This document shows positions 1 through 11,493 of a DNA stretch of 64,000 bases, piece by piece. The notes beneath the pieces were generated by a model. It saw only the letters and a program-made list of their open reading frames with translations. It made no database searches and was not told the origin of the DNA. This DNA is from Zasmidium citrigriseum (lineage: Eukaryota; Ascomycota; Dothideomycetes; Mycosphaerellales; Mycosphaerellaceae): positions 124,001-188,000 of the forward strand of contig NHNW01000017.1 of assembly GCA_002786025.1 (NCBI GenBank), given 5' to 3'. Positions within the stretch are counted from its first letter, which is position 1. Each line of letters opens with the position of its first letter. The position numbers were made by a program, and so were the translations under genes.

Positions 1-275
1 GTGGCGATCACATCCTTTGTATATCAGCCTTCATGCGCCCAAGAGAGCCTGTTCTCCTCTTTTCCTCGCCCGAAACAGTGTCTCAACGGTCCGTGAGGTG
101 TGAACGGCCCTCCCAAATCCTTCGTTCTCCCTCACGCCTCATCATATCAAGCAACCCTCCGGCCGGGATCAGCATTCGCTTTTGATCTCGTCTGACCTTT
201 CGCTTTTGTGTTGCTGCAGGACTTCTTTCGTTCACCTCTGCACCTTCGCTTGGCAGTTGAGTTGACGGGAAGAAG

Positions 276-2574
276 ATGTTGTCGAAGCTATCGTTGATAG
301 CCTTGTTGGGCGTCGCCCAGGCTCTGCCTGGCGGCGGCGAAGGTTACGGACAGGGAGGTGAAGGACAATGGGGAGGAGAGCACGGCGGCGAGCATGGAGG
401 CAACTGGGGCCCACCTGGTTATGGAGGAGGTGAATGGGGATCGAAGAGTTGGTCGAAGTCGTGGGAGAAGCCTTCCACCTGGGCCTCGCAACCACCGCCG
501 AGCTACAGCCATGGAGTTCCTCCACCACCTCCCCCGTCATACAGTCACGCACCTCCTCCCTCATACAGCCATGGCCCACCGCCACCACCTCCTCCATCAT
601 ACAGCCATGGACCTCCTCCATCGTACAGCCACGGACCACCACCAAGCTATACCAAGCCTATGCCACCACCGCCGAGCTACACGAAGCCCGCGCCGCCACC
701 TAGCTATACGAAGCCCATGCCACCACCTGGAAGGTTAGTTTTTCCCCAAGAGCGCAACTTCTAGCAGGACCGGGTGCAATCGCAAGATTTCAAATGAACC
801 GTTAGGCTAACTTTTGCGCAGCTACTCGAAGCCCCCCATGAGCATGCCATCTATGCCCGGGAAACCCAGCATGCCCGGAAAGCCCTCGATGCCTGGAAAG
901 CCATCAATGCCCGGAAAGCCATCAATGCCTGGGAAGCCAAGCATGCCGATCTCGAAACCAACCACGACTCTCACTACGACCATCGAGACGACTTCGAAGT
1001 CCTACAAGACTACCGTTGTCACTACCAGCGTTGTTACGATGCCTTCCAAGCCACCGATGAGCATGCCTCCTCCAGTCTCGAAGCCACCGCCAGGTTCGCA
1101 ACCTCCTCCACCCGGTTCGATGCCACCACCTGGTTCGCAGCCCCCTCCAGGTTCGCAACCACCACCTGGCTCGCAACCACCTCCCGGTACGCAACCACCT
1201 CCCGGTACGCAACCGCCGCCCGGTACGCAGCCACCTCCCGGTTCGCAACCTCCTCCAGGTACGCAGCCGCCACCTGGTACCAAGCCGCCGCCTGGTTCGC
1301 AGCCTCCTCCACCAGGGACCACGCCTACGACTCCTGGATCTCCTCAGCAGCCTAGCTCGATGCCACCAGTCGTCGTTCCTCCACCAGCGACTACTTGCCC
1401 AACCATCGAGTGCCCAGCTTGTCCACCACCAGCGACTCACGTCGTCACCGAGACTGTCACGGAGAAGAAGACCGAGACTGTCTACTACAGCCAAGTCGCT
1501 CCTCCAGGTGCTTGCCCGACCACGACCGTTTACTACAGCCAGGTCACTCCAGTCTCGTACTGCCCAACCTACGGCTCCATGGCTCCACCTCCACCAAAGC
1601 AGTCGACTCCCGGTGTTCCTCCACCCATGATGAGCTCAATGACGACTCCTGGCTCTCCAAACCAGCCTCCACCCATGAGCCAGCCCACCACGCCAGTCGT
1701 TGTGCCTCCGCCAGTGACAAAGACCACGACTCCAGTCGCGCCACCTCCTGGCCAGTCTATGCCGCCTCCAGGTCAATCAATGCCGCCTCCAGGTCAATCG
1801 ATGCCACCTCCAGGTCAATCGATGCCGCCTCCAGGTCAATCGATGCCGCCTCCAGGTCAATCGATGCCACCTCCAGGCCAGTCGATGCCCAGCAAGCCAC
1901 CAATGTCGATGCCATCGATGCCCGGCAAGCCGCCAATGTCGATGCCATCGCAACCCGGAAAGCCACCAATGTCAATGCCATCAATGCCCGGAAAGCCACC
2001 AATGTCTATGCCATCAATACCGGGCAAACCTCCGATGAGCATGCCCAGTAAGCCGCCGATGAGCATGCCCAGCAAGCCGCCGATGAGCATGCCCAGCAAG
2101 CCGCCGATGAGCATGCCCAGCAAGCCGCCGATGAGTATGCCTAGCAAGCCGCCGATGAGCATGCCCAGCAAGCCGCCAATGTCTTACCCATCGAAACCCA
2201 TGAGCATGAGCACTCAGACAACGCCTACAAGCATGCCGTACAAGCCACCGATGAGCATGCCGTCGATGCCCTCGCAACCGCCGCCACCTCCATACTCGCA
2301 CTCGAGCTGGACGCACCCAGCGCCCCCGCCATACACCAAGCCAACTTGGACGCATCCAGCTCCTCCACCATACAGCCACCCAACTTGGGTCCCATCAGGC
2401 TCTTACCCACACGAGCAACCATCGTGGACGCACCCAGCGCCCCCCTCATACGAGACCAAGTCTTGGGGCGGTGGTGAGTGGGGTCACGAATCGTACGGTC
2501 ACGAAGAGCCTAGCAAGACCTGGGGCGGCGAGGAGCACAAGCCCACCGGTTACGGCGAAGGCAACGGCTGGTGA
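276..2574 (+). CDS. Secreted proline-rich repetitive surface protein
   Basis: Two exons (276-733, 822-2574) joined across an 88-nt GTTAGT...GCAG intron give 736 residues. The start follows a pyrimidine-rich leader. Residues 1-16 (MLSKLSLIALLGVAQA) form a signal peptide. A Gly/Glu-rich segment follows, then PPPSYSHG/PPPSYTKP units, SMPGKP units, PPPG(S/T)QP units, a short Cys-containing spacer (CPTIECPACPPP) near the middle, seven PPPGQSM units and about a dozen KPPMSMPS units. The C-terminus is Tyr/Trp-rich (WTHPAPPPY repeats). No enzymatic domain, membrane anchor or GPI signal is visible. The composition suggests a secreted wall- or matrix-associated structural protein, but the function is inferred only from low-complexity sequence. 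Repeats this regular are prone to length change. Confidence 0.85.
1087..1315 (+). repeat. Intragenic repeats encoding PPPG(S/T)Q
   Basis: About 13 imperfect 15-bp units with a consensus like CCACCTCCCGGTACGCAA, in frame with the proline-rich protein. Units alternate between Ser and Thr at one position and differ mostly at third codon positions, so selection or repeated homogenisation keeps the peptide while the DNA drifts. Confidence 0.8.
1741..2190 (+). repeat. Intragenic 21-bp and 24-bp tandem repeats
   Basis: Seven 21-bp units (1741-1887) encode PPPGQSM. They are followed by a run encoding KPPMSMPS with SMPG/SQPG/SIPG inserts; from about 2041 to 2180 this becomes near-identical 24-bp units (AGCAAGCCGCCGATGAGCATGCCC-like). 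The near-identity suggests recent unit duplication. Confidence 0.85.
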
Positions 2575-3785
2575 AGAACCCGCTAACCCGGATATCTCGT
2601 AATTCCTCACCTCAGCGCATTTCCAGCATTTAAGATTCCCCCCTCTCGCGAAACCCAGCGAGGCAGCAAGGAGAATCGATTCTCTTCCCCCCGCGACATC
2701 ATGGACCACCAAAACTCCCTGACGTTGCTCAGGGATCTGTATTTGATGACAGAAAGATGTGTGTGTTGATGAAAAACGACCCGTCCATGATCATGTACAT
2801 ATGAACTAGATACCAGCTTCACGACGATCCTTTATGAGCGGGCGAGTCCGAGCATAGGAAGGATTCGCAAGATGCTCACAATGTAATGATGGGAGATGTG
2901 ATGAGACTTTGGAGATTTTTTGGATGATGAAGACTATGAGAATTATACCTCCTCACAATTGAGGGATAAAACTTAATGGGATAGATTTTGGAGTATGCAT
3001 GTGTGTTCAAAGCACTTTACTCGTCTGTTCAATACACGTGTCTCTCGCTGAATGAAGGATCTACTGACCCATTCATGACCGATTGAGTGCCTCAGAACTC
3101 TCGTTTCTCGTGGAGATCCAGTCGTCGGCACTTGAGCCGGTTCTGTTCGGCCTTGATCTGTCAGATCAGTCTCTGCCATACGGCTCAAGCGCACAAGCAT
3201 GGTGATTCGGTCTTCTCAACAACGCGACGAGACTTCTCACCCTCCAAATGCTCCTTCAATGCCTCAGACTTGGCTGGTGTCACAGAGAAAGCGACTCGAT
3301 GGATGCAATGAGCCTGGACTCCATCCTTCATCATTCATCAAGTGCAGCTCGTTCGCGGTCGTTCGATAGTCGGATCCGAGGATCGTTTCTGGACCCTTCT
3401 CTTCAGAAACGACTCCTTACGGGCTATTCATTCGCAGCACAGCTTCTTGTGAATCCTCGGAGTCTTCTGAGATGAGAGTTCGCCAACTGTACATCGACCT
3501 ATGGACTAAATGGGCTATGTATAGCCTGCCTGTCGACCATATCTCAACATAGACAAATTTCCTCAGCCCCAGATGCACCGCTCCGGTCCCTTGCATACAG
3601 CTTTTCTCACGGAGAAAGCTTGGAGACTGCTTCCTCGACTTTCCCTTCCCTGCAGCCTCGCATCTATCCTTGATTAGAACTGGAAGGTATCATCAATGGA
3701 AGTCTGGTGTCTTGAGATCATCTGCTCAGCACCAACTCGCGCTATCCCCACTACTTTCGGCTTCTCTGAGGCACTCATAACAAGC
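2575..3785. other. Intergenic, no convincing gene
   Basis: This stretch holds the 3' side of the proline-rich gene and the 3' side of the helicase relic. Open frames here are short, lack splice-consistent continuation and show no recognisable domain. An A/T-rich patch near 2900-2980 may include the polyadenylation area. Confidence 0.5.
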
Positions 3786-6700
3786 TTAGTACCCTTGCTT
3801 CAACCTGATCTCGGCGAGAACGTAATGGCGGCCATCGCCATGGACGTCTTCAAACCAGCCATTGTGCACATACTGCAGCGTCTTGGTCTCGTCAGGAATA
3901 TACTCGTAGTTCTTCTGCTTCTGTTCCATCATGGCATCAAAAAGTCCACTGGCATTTGACTCTTCTCGGAACTCAAGTACGGCGGGAACCTCGTCATCCG
4001 GACCCAGTGGGTTGTACGGCTCTGCGTCCTCATCACCCTCTGCAGGCTGGTCTGGATTGTAGCCGCAAAGCTTCGGCGGGCTCGTCATGTAGTTCTGGCG
4101 GAGGTACTCGAGGAACGCTGGCATTGGCAAGTCCGTATCAGAAATGGTGTACTTAAACTTGGCACCGAGGCAGCTGCCACCCAGGGCGCAAAGAGCATCA
4201 TTCGCACGAGCCAAGCAGACTGATGATCGTGGGAAATCGGCAATGACCAGCTTCTCAGAGTTTGCCGGATCGGAGTTGTGCTTGTTGATGAGCTTGCTAA
4301 TGCACTGATTCCACCACTCAACTGCGGCACGATGCGCACAGACGAAGGCGACAAGGGTGCTCATCTTGCGGCTCAGGTTCTTAAACAACTTGAAGTATGC
4401 TGGCCATTGGTTCAACAGCCACCAAGCCGCACACTCGAGAACAACCTTGGACTCGCTGTAGACGTTTGCATGGCGTGTGCCGGGTAGCTCGATCCATCGC
4501 AAGCGGAGCTGGTCGTTGAGAAGGTTGGTATCTGGCTCGGGACGAAGGCCCCTGTAGAGATCCAAAAGCATATCTCTCAGGCCTGGAACTTGCTCGTCGA
4601 GGGTACTGACTCCATCCGCTTCGAATTGACAAGCTTGCCGTCGTAAAATCGCACCGATGGGAATGCGGCCAGTGCTTTGGGCATGCGGTTTTGCTCGACA
4701 AGACGAACGACAGTCCAGCCCAGGTCGACTAGACGCTTGGCGAGCGACATGTTGCCGCGAGCATGGAACTCGTTGTATGCTGCTGATGCCACGTTGATAG
4801 GATCCATCTGGGCAGCGTCTCCGATCATGATGGCGCCGATCATGAGGTTCATGTACTCTTGACATACAAGAGGGGACCATGTCGTCGCCTCAAACTTCTT
4901 GAAGGCTTCGTCCGTGATGAGAAGGATGCCTGTGACGGGAGGGGGGCGGAGATTAGCATTGTCGAACTCGGCTGCCACATGGACAGCAGTCTTGGCCCAG
5001 TTCTTGCGAATGAGCTCGCTGCGAGCATTGCCGTTGCTGGTGACCATGAATCTATTCATGGGAATGAGGTGCCTACGACAGTTGTCGTACACCTGGAAGT
5101 ACTGCTCGACGGACTCCTCGTTCTGCCAGTCCACCTCGCCATTCTCGATGCGAGTCTTCCAGAGATTCATCAGCTCCAACTGGTCTTGTGGCTGTGTTCT
5201 CAAGCTGACAATCCAAGTTCGGGGCATCGCCAAGATGCCTAGGGGGCTATTTACGGCTGCAATGCCTGAGAATGGGGTGAATGACAGCAACTTAAAGGCG
5301 CCATGCCATCACTGAGGGCCATCGCAGCTAGCATCAGTGATGCCCACATGACAGATATTCTGGACAGCTTCGAGGTTGTTGAGCATGTAGTCCATCATGA
5401 AGCCCTTGATCCAGAAGACACCCCTGTGAGGCATGGCTTCAAGAGCGTCGATGGCGACCAAGTTCTCTTGGTGCGCCTTGTTAGTGAAGTTACCAAGCTG
5501 AATGGCTGCCTCTTCCACATGACTGAAAGTATGCTCTGTGGGCAAGGCGGTCATCGGATGAGGCACCTGGGCATCCATTTGCTTGCGGCGATTCAAGAAC
5601 GAGTTGCCAACCAGTCTCACCTCACCAGACTTGCCGGAACGACAGACGGCGTAGTCGTACTTGACTGCGGCAGAAGCGAACTTGAATGGAGAGGTACCAA
5701 GCTGTGTGATACCAGTGCCTCCAGACAGGGCGTGCTGAATGGCCAACCAGACTGGGCTTATCGGATAGAATGGCTGGCGAAGGTTCTTGCTGCCCTCAAG
5801 CCGAGACTTCAAATCGCCAGATACGTGAAGTCCAGTGGCATAGACCTTGCTGGTATCGAAATGGAGGGACTGCGACGAGCGGGTTGGCTACGGGTCCTTG
5901 ATGCGCGTGGTGACGTCCATGTTGGCGATTCCAGGCTCGCCAGAGTTGGAGTTGAAAGGAAAGTCCAAAGTGACTCGATGGAATCCCTGGGGGCCGATAC
6001 ACTGATCATCAACTTTGCTGATGCTCAATCTTAGACACGGCTTGAGCAGAATCATGACGTTTGAGACTGAGAGCTGGTAGTAGCGCAGCTCACTCAGGCC
6101 GGAGTCTCTCCACTTGCAGTCAATGTCGAGTGCAGGAACGGACAGATCGACATTGGTGCCAGACTCGTCTTGATCGCGGAACCGAGGGCGGTTGCTGATC
6201 GAGGCTTTGACGACTGCCTCATGGCCCTTCTTGCCCTCAATTGTCGAAAGTGTGGTGAGCCTCGAATCGACGGTGACGGCCTGACCTGAAGTGACTTCCG
6301 TGATTGCGTCTTTGACATTCGTATGATAGATCTTCTTGATGCCCTCGAAGCTGGTGAGCATGTACTCCTGCTTGAAGAACTTGATCCAGAACTCCGTATC
6401 CGTCATGTACTTCTCCTGAGTGGGCGTTTGAGGGTCCTGGCGGTCACTGTTGTCTGGAGCCTGGTCGGTGTTGGTGGAGCCCGTGGCCAGAGTCGGTGAG
6501 TGTCGTCAGCGTCGAGATGAACCCGCACAGCTCCAGCAGGAGTACCAGCAGGCTGACCGTCGGCTGCGGCTTCAGTCGAGCCATTGACACTGGAGCCGCC
6601 ATTGTCCTTCGCCTTCGTGTCACCAGCAGATATACCAGCATCTCCGAGGTCTTCGAGCTGATAGAGATCATTCTCGCAGATGTCGTTGATGGTGAGACAC

Positions 6701-7430
6701 ATCTTGCGAGCTGCTGTGACGTCCAAGGTGGCAGGACACTTCATGTTGTACTTGCGACGACACTCCGCATGCTTGTCCTTGTCTGCGAAGACAGTGGCCG
6801 CCATAGAATGGAATGTGCGGAGGTTCTTTTGGATGTCGGTCTTATGCTGAGAGTGCTTCTTCATGGCCTGTGCAGGGTCGACGAGCTTTCCGTAGAACTG
6901 CATGTGACCGACAGGACTCTGGAGATGGCACAAGAACAGAGCAGAAGTATATTCCCTCGCCATAGCCTCGTCATAATCAGGGTAAATGAAGCGAGCGCCG
7001 TTGAGGATGAGTGTATCTCCATTCTTCTGATATGAAACGACAGCAACGCAGTACTTGATCGGGCCGGAAACCTTGTCAGAGTGCCAATGGAGGCTGCGCT
7101 GCTGCAGAATCTTGCTACATTCTGCAGGAAATGCTCTCCGGACTGGTTCTTAATCTCGGAAGCGAGCTCGGTGAGAAGGTCAGAGGTTTGGTGAATCCCA
7201 AACTCGGCACCGCGCTGCACATTCTCTTGGACGAGCTTCTTGTAATCGTCGGACCTGAGAATGCCCTTGATCGTCATCGTGTACCGGGGTTGATGTGTAT
7301 GGACACGACGCCGAAGACGGCGAGGGCAATAGCATCGGATGCCTGGCGAGTTGGGAAATCTGCCAGATGACCCCCCTGAAAATAAGGATGTCGGCTACCT
7401 TGTTTGTGCAATCCTTCTCTTCTTGTCATT
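3786..7430 (-). pseudogene. Decayed UPF1-like SF1 helicase
   Basis: Read on the minus strand, frame pieces form one protein resembling UPF1/NAM7-type helicases. Helicase-like pieces include TDEA (motif II), IGDAAQMDPI (motif III), LVEQNRMPKALAAFPS with FYDGKL (motif IV region) and SVCLARANDAL (degenerate motif VI). Where GPPGTGKT is expected (about 5225-5260) only NSPLGILA is found, so Walker A is lost. Breaks seen: a frame change near 7290, another near 7110-7150, TAG at 5888-5890, TGA at 5309-5311 and a frame change near 4600-4640. A 62-nt intron (6461-6522) could explain one more switch, and a weak 45-nt intron might remove the TAG. The other breaks have no plausible GT-AG solution. Loss of Walker A plus several breaks argues for a relic rather than an active enzyme. 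The N-terminal part (about 5312-7430) has no domain I recognise. Confidence 0.65.
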
Positions 7431-8143
7431 TCCCGGTCGAGGCCACGTGTTGGTTTGCGGAGTCTGTGAGGGCCGAAGGTGGTCAGGATGAGTGACGAGC
7501 GCATGGAGGCTTGGCGCAGTGGCGGAGTGAAGGTAGTACGTCGGCAGATTGGTCGTATTGAGTCTGCAGGAGGCCGTTGTTGGGTGTGGCCAATGAATCA
7601 ATATGAGGCTGCTTGTGGCGATGGTCGCATAGCCGGTAGACTTGAGGTGGACTTGGCGAGTCAGGTTGTGATACTTCTCAAGGGTTGGGATCGTGTTGGA
7701 AGCAACAGCACATCGTTAGGCTTGAGTAGCAGTTTTCGAGGTCGAGTTGTCCGCTGAGATGTTTTGTCGACTGGCGCGGGAGCTGAGGTAAGACATGGAG
7801 AAACCGATGGCGCCCAAGCCGTCGCTCGGAAGATGAACGAAGACCTCGAGCACGTTGCGGAGGCACGTCAGCCGGCATCTCGAAAAGTTGAATGGTTGTG
7901 TGAAATATGGTACCAGCGCAGAGCGCTTAGCGAACTGCGAGTGTATCAGAGAACGGGCACGCAGTCATGAGAGAGTGGAAGATCCGAACTCATGCTACCT
8001 GCAAGGTCAATGAGGCCAGGGGAAAGATATGAGATTGGATCAGCCGTCACATGCCTGGCATCGGTCAGCTGTCGGATCATAACGGTAGATCAAGCGTGAC
8101 TTACTGGATGCGAAGGGCGAGCAGGTGAGTAAAGCAGCCTGGC

Positions 8144-8460
8144 CGCACATATCAAGTGCAAGTGCGGAGCTTGGCTGTCGGGTTGAGCTCAAGATGTGGG
8201 AGTCTTGAAGTGGGAAGATAACTACCAACTTGTGGAAGGCTAATGGTGGTGTGTGGTGGTGGTGTCGTCGGCGGGAACGCACATGATGCGTACAAGTGCG
8301 TAGCCGAGTTTTCGGGTGTGATTCAAGATATGGAAGCCTTGAAAAAAGTGGTAACTCTCCGCTGGTGGCGGGAAATGGTGGTGTATGGTGGTGGTGTCGT
8401 CGGCGAGGACGCACATGATGCGTACAAGTGCGTGACCGAGTTGTCGTGGTTGATGGCGTA
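8144..8460 (+). repeat. 132-bp tandem repeat, about 2.4 copies
   Basis: Unit 1 (about 8144-8278), unit 2 (about 8279-8410) and a partial unit 3 (8411-8460) align with a 132-bp period. Each begins with a core like CGCACATGATGCGTACAAGT and ends with a GGTGGTGTGTGGTGGTGGTG tract (8243 and 8375 are exactly 132 apart). Because 132 is divisible by three, frames stay open across units on both strands, which explains the overlapping open frames here. It appears non-coding. Confidence 0.75.
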
Positions 8461-8580
8461 GAAGAGAGAAGCCGCTCGTGAAGTCAGTGAAGACGACGAG
8501 GACCGCTCTTTCTACCACATCTGGGACTCATTAGTCTTCGTCTGCAAAGAGGGAAGGAGGAACGATTTACCTAAAGCTGA

Positions 8581-8765
8581 GGCGCACATGATGCGTGCGA
8601 GTGCGTAGCTGGATTGGCGATGAAAATGGGATTGCGGGCCTTACAGACCGGTTGTCGTTTACCTTGGGCCAGCGAAAGGCGCACATAATAGGTGCAAGTG
8701 CGTGGCTGAAATTGTCGATGGAGCGAAGGTCGCACATAATGAGTTCGAGTGCGTTGCTGAAGTTG
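8581..8765 (+). repeat. Dispersed copies of the 8144-8460 repeat core
   Basis: Three further diverged copies of the core lie at about 8582, 8680 and 8730. All have the pattern GCGCACATRATNNGTNCNAGTGCGTNGCTG. Spacing is irregular (about 98 and 50 bp), unlike the 132-bp array, so only the core is conserved. The core is partly palindromic (CGCACATGATGCG). Confidence 0.6.
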
Positions 8766-10427
8766 TCGGAAGGGGGAAAAGCAAAGGGTGGATAACGGCC
8801 AGCTGGTGGAAGGCGAAGAAGAAAGAAAAAGAGAAGCAGAAAGTCGGAGCTGAGCTGGCCTTAAGTATTTCTCAGTGCGGCGGGAAAGAGCGGCCCGTGC
8901 TAGCGCGGACATGTGAAAGTGGTCTTGGCGTCAAAAAGCCGTGAGACATATTGACGCCATGTCAGGACATTTGGCCAGCAAGCAGTGCTTTGATCCGTCA
9001 ATGGTGCTGTGTTCAGACCCGGGCCTGTGGAAGAAGCAGCGGAGGAGCTCAAGCTGTGTTGTTCACGGCCCTCAGGAGACCAGCCACCTGCGCCGTGCAT
9101 TTCTTCTGAACAGTTCAGGCCATCTGCCCTCGGGCTGGACTCAGGGCTGTGCGAGGGCCTCGAGCGTCGGCACGCAATACCCACAAGTGAGTGTCGCCCG
9201 TGCCACATCAGCCGCCTCGGGTCACGACCCTACTGCATCTAGGACAAGACGGCTGAGTTCCGACCTGAGCGAGGAACAGGCCGCCGTCTCAACAATCAGA
9301 ACGAAAGCCACATCTCCGGCAGCGGATCTGCATTACAGTGAGAAGACGAGAGACCTGTTGCCTGGAATCTGGACCGAATGACGGGGAGATCTTGTCCCCT
9401 CCACAGTGCCCAGACGTGATTGCTTCCAAGAGACCACTCGCCGACCACAGCTGGCAATCACTTGCTTATCTCTCGATCCGGCTTCATGCGGCCCATTTCA
9501 GGCAAGATGCGATGATGAAGGGCAAGATGTCTCTCTCGCCTAGGCATGGAAGTCTCAACATCTTCAGAAGCACACCATTGCCCTAGCTTCCGACCGTCTT
9601 TTCGAGATTGATTGCTTGCTCTTCTCTGTGGATGTTGGCCAACGACGTTTGTCAGGCTTTGGGAGTTCTTCCACGATTCTTGACTTGATGACAATGGGGC
9701 GAGGTGGATAACGGAAGGGCCGAGCGAAGTGGTGTGTTCGGTGCAGTTGGAAGTAGGAGATGAGGTTGGTATCGATGTCGCTCTCGCTTTCCCAAAATAG
9801 CCTAGCTTCACGATGGCACTTCACTTCCTCGGTGCCATGCAACACCTCTTCTTCCTCGAGACATCGAATCCATGTACCAGCTCATCACCATCGGAGGTTG
9901 TCGTCACTCAAGCTCAACTCAAGTCAATGACTGGAACCACCCGCAAGAAGACCATGGAAGTCATCGAAGCGCTGAGCACCACTTGCTTCTTCGCCACGTA
10001 CACGCCAGCCGCCGGACAGCGTGTCGAGGATACCGCCGAACTCAATGTAACGGCCGAGGACGAAATGATGCATCGCTCAGACTATGGCCGGCGCTCTCGC
10101 CTACCAAGGTGACAGCCTCTGTCTAGTCACCCACTTGTCGCTGATGACGAGTTCCCTCCGGAGCTTAGAGGTATCCAACGCCACGGGACTAGTCATTGAA
10201 TGCCACGATGAAGCTCAGACAGAAGCGCTATGAGACTCGTCAAAGCCCTGTCTTCTCTCACAACGGCAGGATTAAGGACGTTCCCGATGATGCTTGCAAC
10301 GATGCTCTCGCCGAAATCGAGTCGAAAGAAGACCACTGAGCTTGCCATGGATGCCTTAGAGAAGCCGAAAACAGCGGAGATTGCCAACGCTCTTCCCACG
10401 CCAACGACTGAGCCTCCAAAGATAGAG

Positions 10428-10435
10428 TATATATA
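10428..10435 (+). promoter_or_regulatory. TATA box of tRNA-like element 1
   Basis: TATATATA at -36 to -29 relative to the first base of the acceptor-like stem at 10464. An upstream TATA at this distance is known for some fungal polymerase III genes; similar boxes precede elements 2 and 3. Confidence 0.5.
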
Positions 10436-10463
10436 CTATTTTCAACTCACCGTCTTCCAATCA

Positions 10464-10613
10464 GGTTCCATGGTGCAGTGGTTAGCATATCCAGCGCTTG
10501 TGCGGGACGCCGCAAGGGCCTGACCTGAATTACACGCTGGCCACCTACGGGTGATGTCAACGTTCAAGTCAAGCCGCCCCTGGAAGACCTACGTTCGATT
10601 CGTAGTGGGACCA
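10464..10613 (+). ncRNA. tRNA-like polymerase III element 1
   Basis: A 150-nt unit with tRNA-type ends. The acceptor-like stem is GGTTCCA/TGGGACC plus A. The D arm is GTGC-AGTGGTTA-GCAT, which contains a perfect A box (TGGTGCAGTGG). The anticodon-like stem is TCCAG (10490-10494) with CTGGA (10580-10584). The variable loop is AGAC, and the T arm is CTACG-TTCGATT-CGTAG, which holds the B box. The anticodon loop is replaced by 85 nt that include a perfect hairpin (10502-10513). The base after the stem plus one is G, not the invariant T33, so an ordinary intron-bearing tRNA is unlikely. T5 follows at 10629-10633. The 5' half resembles tRNA-Gln. Alternatives: tRNA with a long intron, tRNA-derived pseudogene, or SINE-like copy. 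Confidence 0.6.
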
Positions 10614-10628
10614 AGATATTATCGTTCC

Positions 10629-10633
10629 TTTTT
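10629..10633 (+). terminator. T-run after tRNA-like element 1
   Basis: Five T residues 16 nt after the element's 3' end, the usual signal for polymerase III termination. Confidence 0.4.
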
Positions 10634-10804
10634 GCTGCTGTTTTGGTCTTGGAGGTGTTGCGTTCGGGAGGTGGGAGCGGGAGGGTAAGGCACGCTGAAA
10701 CCCCTGAACGCCTTGTATTCAACTCACATGTGACGAAAGTCACTTTTTGCGCTTCGAGAAGACAGACACTTTACACCCTATGGATGTGCATCTGTGCACC
10801 TTGA

Positions 10805-10809
10805 TATAT
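10805..10809 (+). promoter_or_regulatory. TATA-like box of tRNA-like element 2
   Basis: TATAT inside GATATATC, at about -44 to -40 relative to 10849. It is weaker and slightly further upstream than in elements 1 and 3. Confidence 0.3.
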
Positions 10810-10848
10810 CAATGTCACCATCCATCCACCAACCAATCACGTGAATCA

Positions 10849-11039
10849 GATTCTGTGGTGCAGTGGTTAAGCACACCTAGCAAATATGGAGGATGAGGCG
10901 ACATTGGACTGTGTCCACTTCGGTGGTCGGCTGGGCCCTGCCTTCGCCAAACCCCACAGCCACTGCTCGCCGCTTGTATTCCTTTGCTCCCTTCGGGTTG
11001 CAGACTGGAGAGACCTGCGTTCGATTCGCAGCAGAATCA
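10849..11039 (+). ncRNA. tRNA-like polymerase III element 2
   Basis: A 191-nt unit with the same plan as element 1: perfect acceptor-like stem GATTCTG/CAGAATC plus A, D arm GTGC-AGTGGTTAA-GCAC with the same A box, variable AGAC, and T arm CTGCG-TTCGATT-CGCAG with the B box. Compared with element 1, the acceptor and T stems changed on both sides while still pairing. The anticodon-like stem (CCTAG with CTGGA) is weaker, with one mismatch and a G-T pair. The central insert of about 125 nt contains CCCTTCGGG just before the 3' half. T4 (11047-11050) and T5 (11060-11064) follow. No conventional anticodon loop can be drawn. Confidence 0.6.
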
Positions 11040-11046
11040 TGAGATC

Positions 11047-11064
11047 TTTTCCGCACTTCTTTTT
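11047..11064 (+). terminator. T-runs after tRNA-like element 2
   Basis: TTTT and TTTTT beginning 8 nt after the element. The flank TGAGATCTTTT...CTTTTTGTC is shared with element 3, showing that the two units were duplicated with their 3' flanks. Confidence 0.4.
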
Positions 11065-11457
11065 GTCTTGGAGAAGTTCTTGTCGAGCTTGTGGCGACTA
11101 CGAGGGAGACGAACAGTTTTAGAAAGCTGTGAATGGAATCTCGAAAACCCCTGTGGATGTTTGAGGCAGTCGTTCGAGTAGACCTTGTCTCCAATATCAG
11201 CGGTAGAAAGAGTAGATGAAGAAGGGAGCTGATGGCACTACCAGAGGTCGAATGAAGGAGATGGATAAGCAGAGCAGTTGACCATCGAAGTGGAAGAGAC
11301 CGAAACACGATACCCTTCGTGAATCCGTAAGAAGTGTGAAAGGTCATGAAGCAGGTGAAAGTTCACACCAGATCTGTCAGGAGGCGCCACCCCTTTATGC
11401 AACAACCACCCCATTCATTTTCAGAAATCACTCATGTGGGCCCCCCCAATGAACCTC

Positions 11458-11462
11458 TATAA
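11458..11462 (+). promoter_or_regulatory. TATA-like box of tRNA-like element 3
   Basis: TATAA at -36 to -32 relative to 11494, the same spacing as in element 1. Confidence 0.4.
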
Positions 11463-11493
11463 TCCATTCAAACCTCCCCTCAACCACCAATCA

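Larger units (their letters stand above)
7431..10463. other. Gene-poor 3-kb region with repeats
   Basis: No open frame here extends into a splice-consistent gene, and overlapping frames on both strands look like chance or repeat-driven openness. The stretch from 8144 to about 8765 is repetitive (separate entries). The + strand frame 9813-10112 (99 codons) and a 49-codon frame after 10090 are mildly protein-like, but they break without usable introns, so they could be remnants. The region ends at the first of three tRNA-like elements. Confidence 0.5.

Noticed and set aside
922..1494. 190-codon minus-strand frame
   Set aside because: It lies inside the proline-rich repeats; regular codons keep the opposite strand open, and the translation is Trp/Arg repeats without sense.
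5303..6034. 243-codon plus-strand frame
   Set aside because: Antisense to the helicase relic; its minus-strand counterpart carries the recognisable motifs.
8144..8765. CRISPR-like array
   Set aside because: Copies are degenerate, spacing is irregular or the whole 132-bp unit repeats, and the host is eukaryotic.
9813..10112. 99-codon plus-strand frame
   Set aside because: Mildly protein-like, but no domain, no splice partners and it lies in a region of broken frames.
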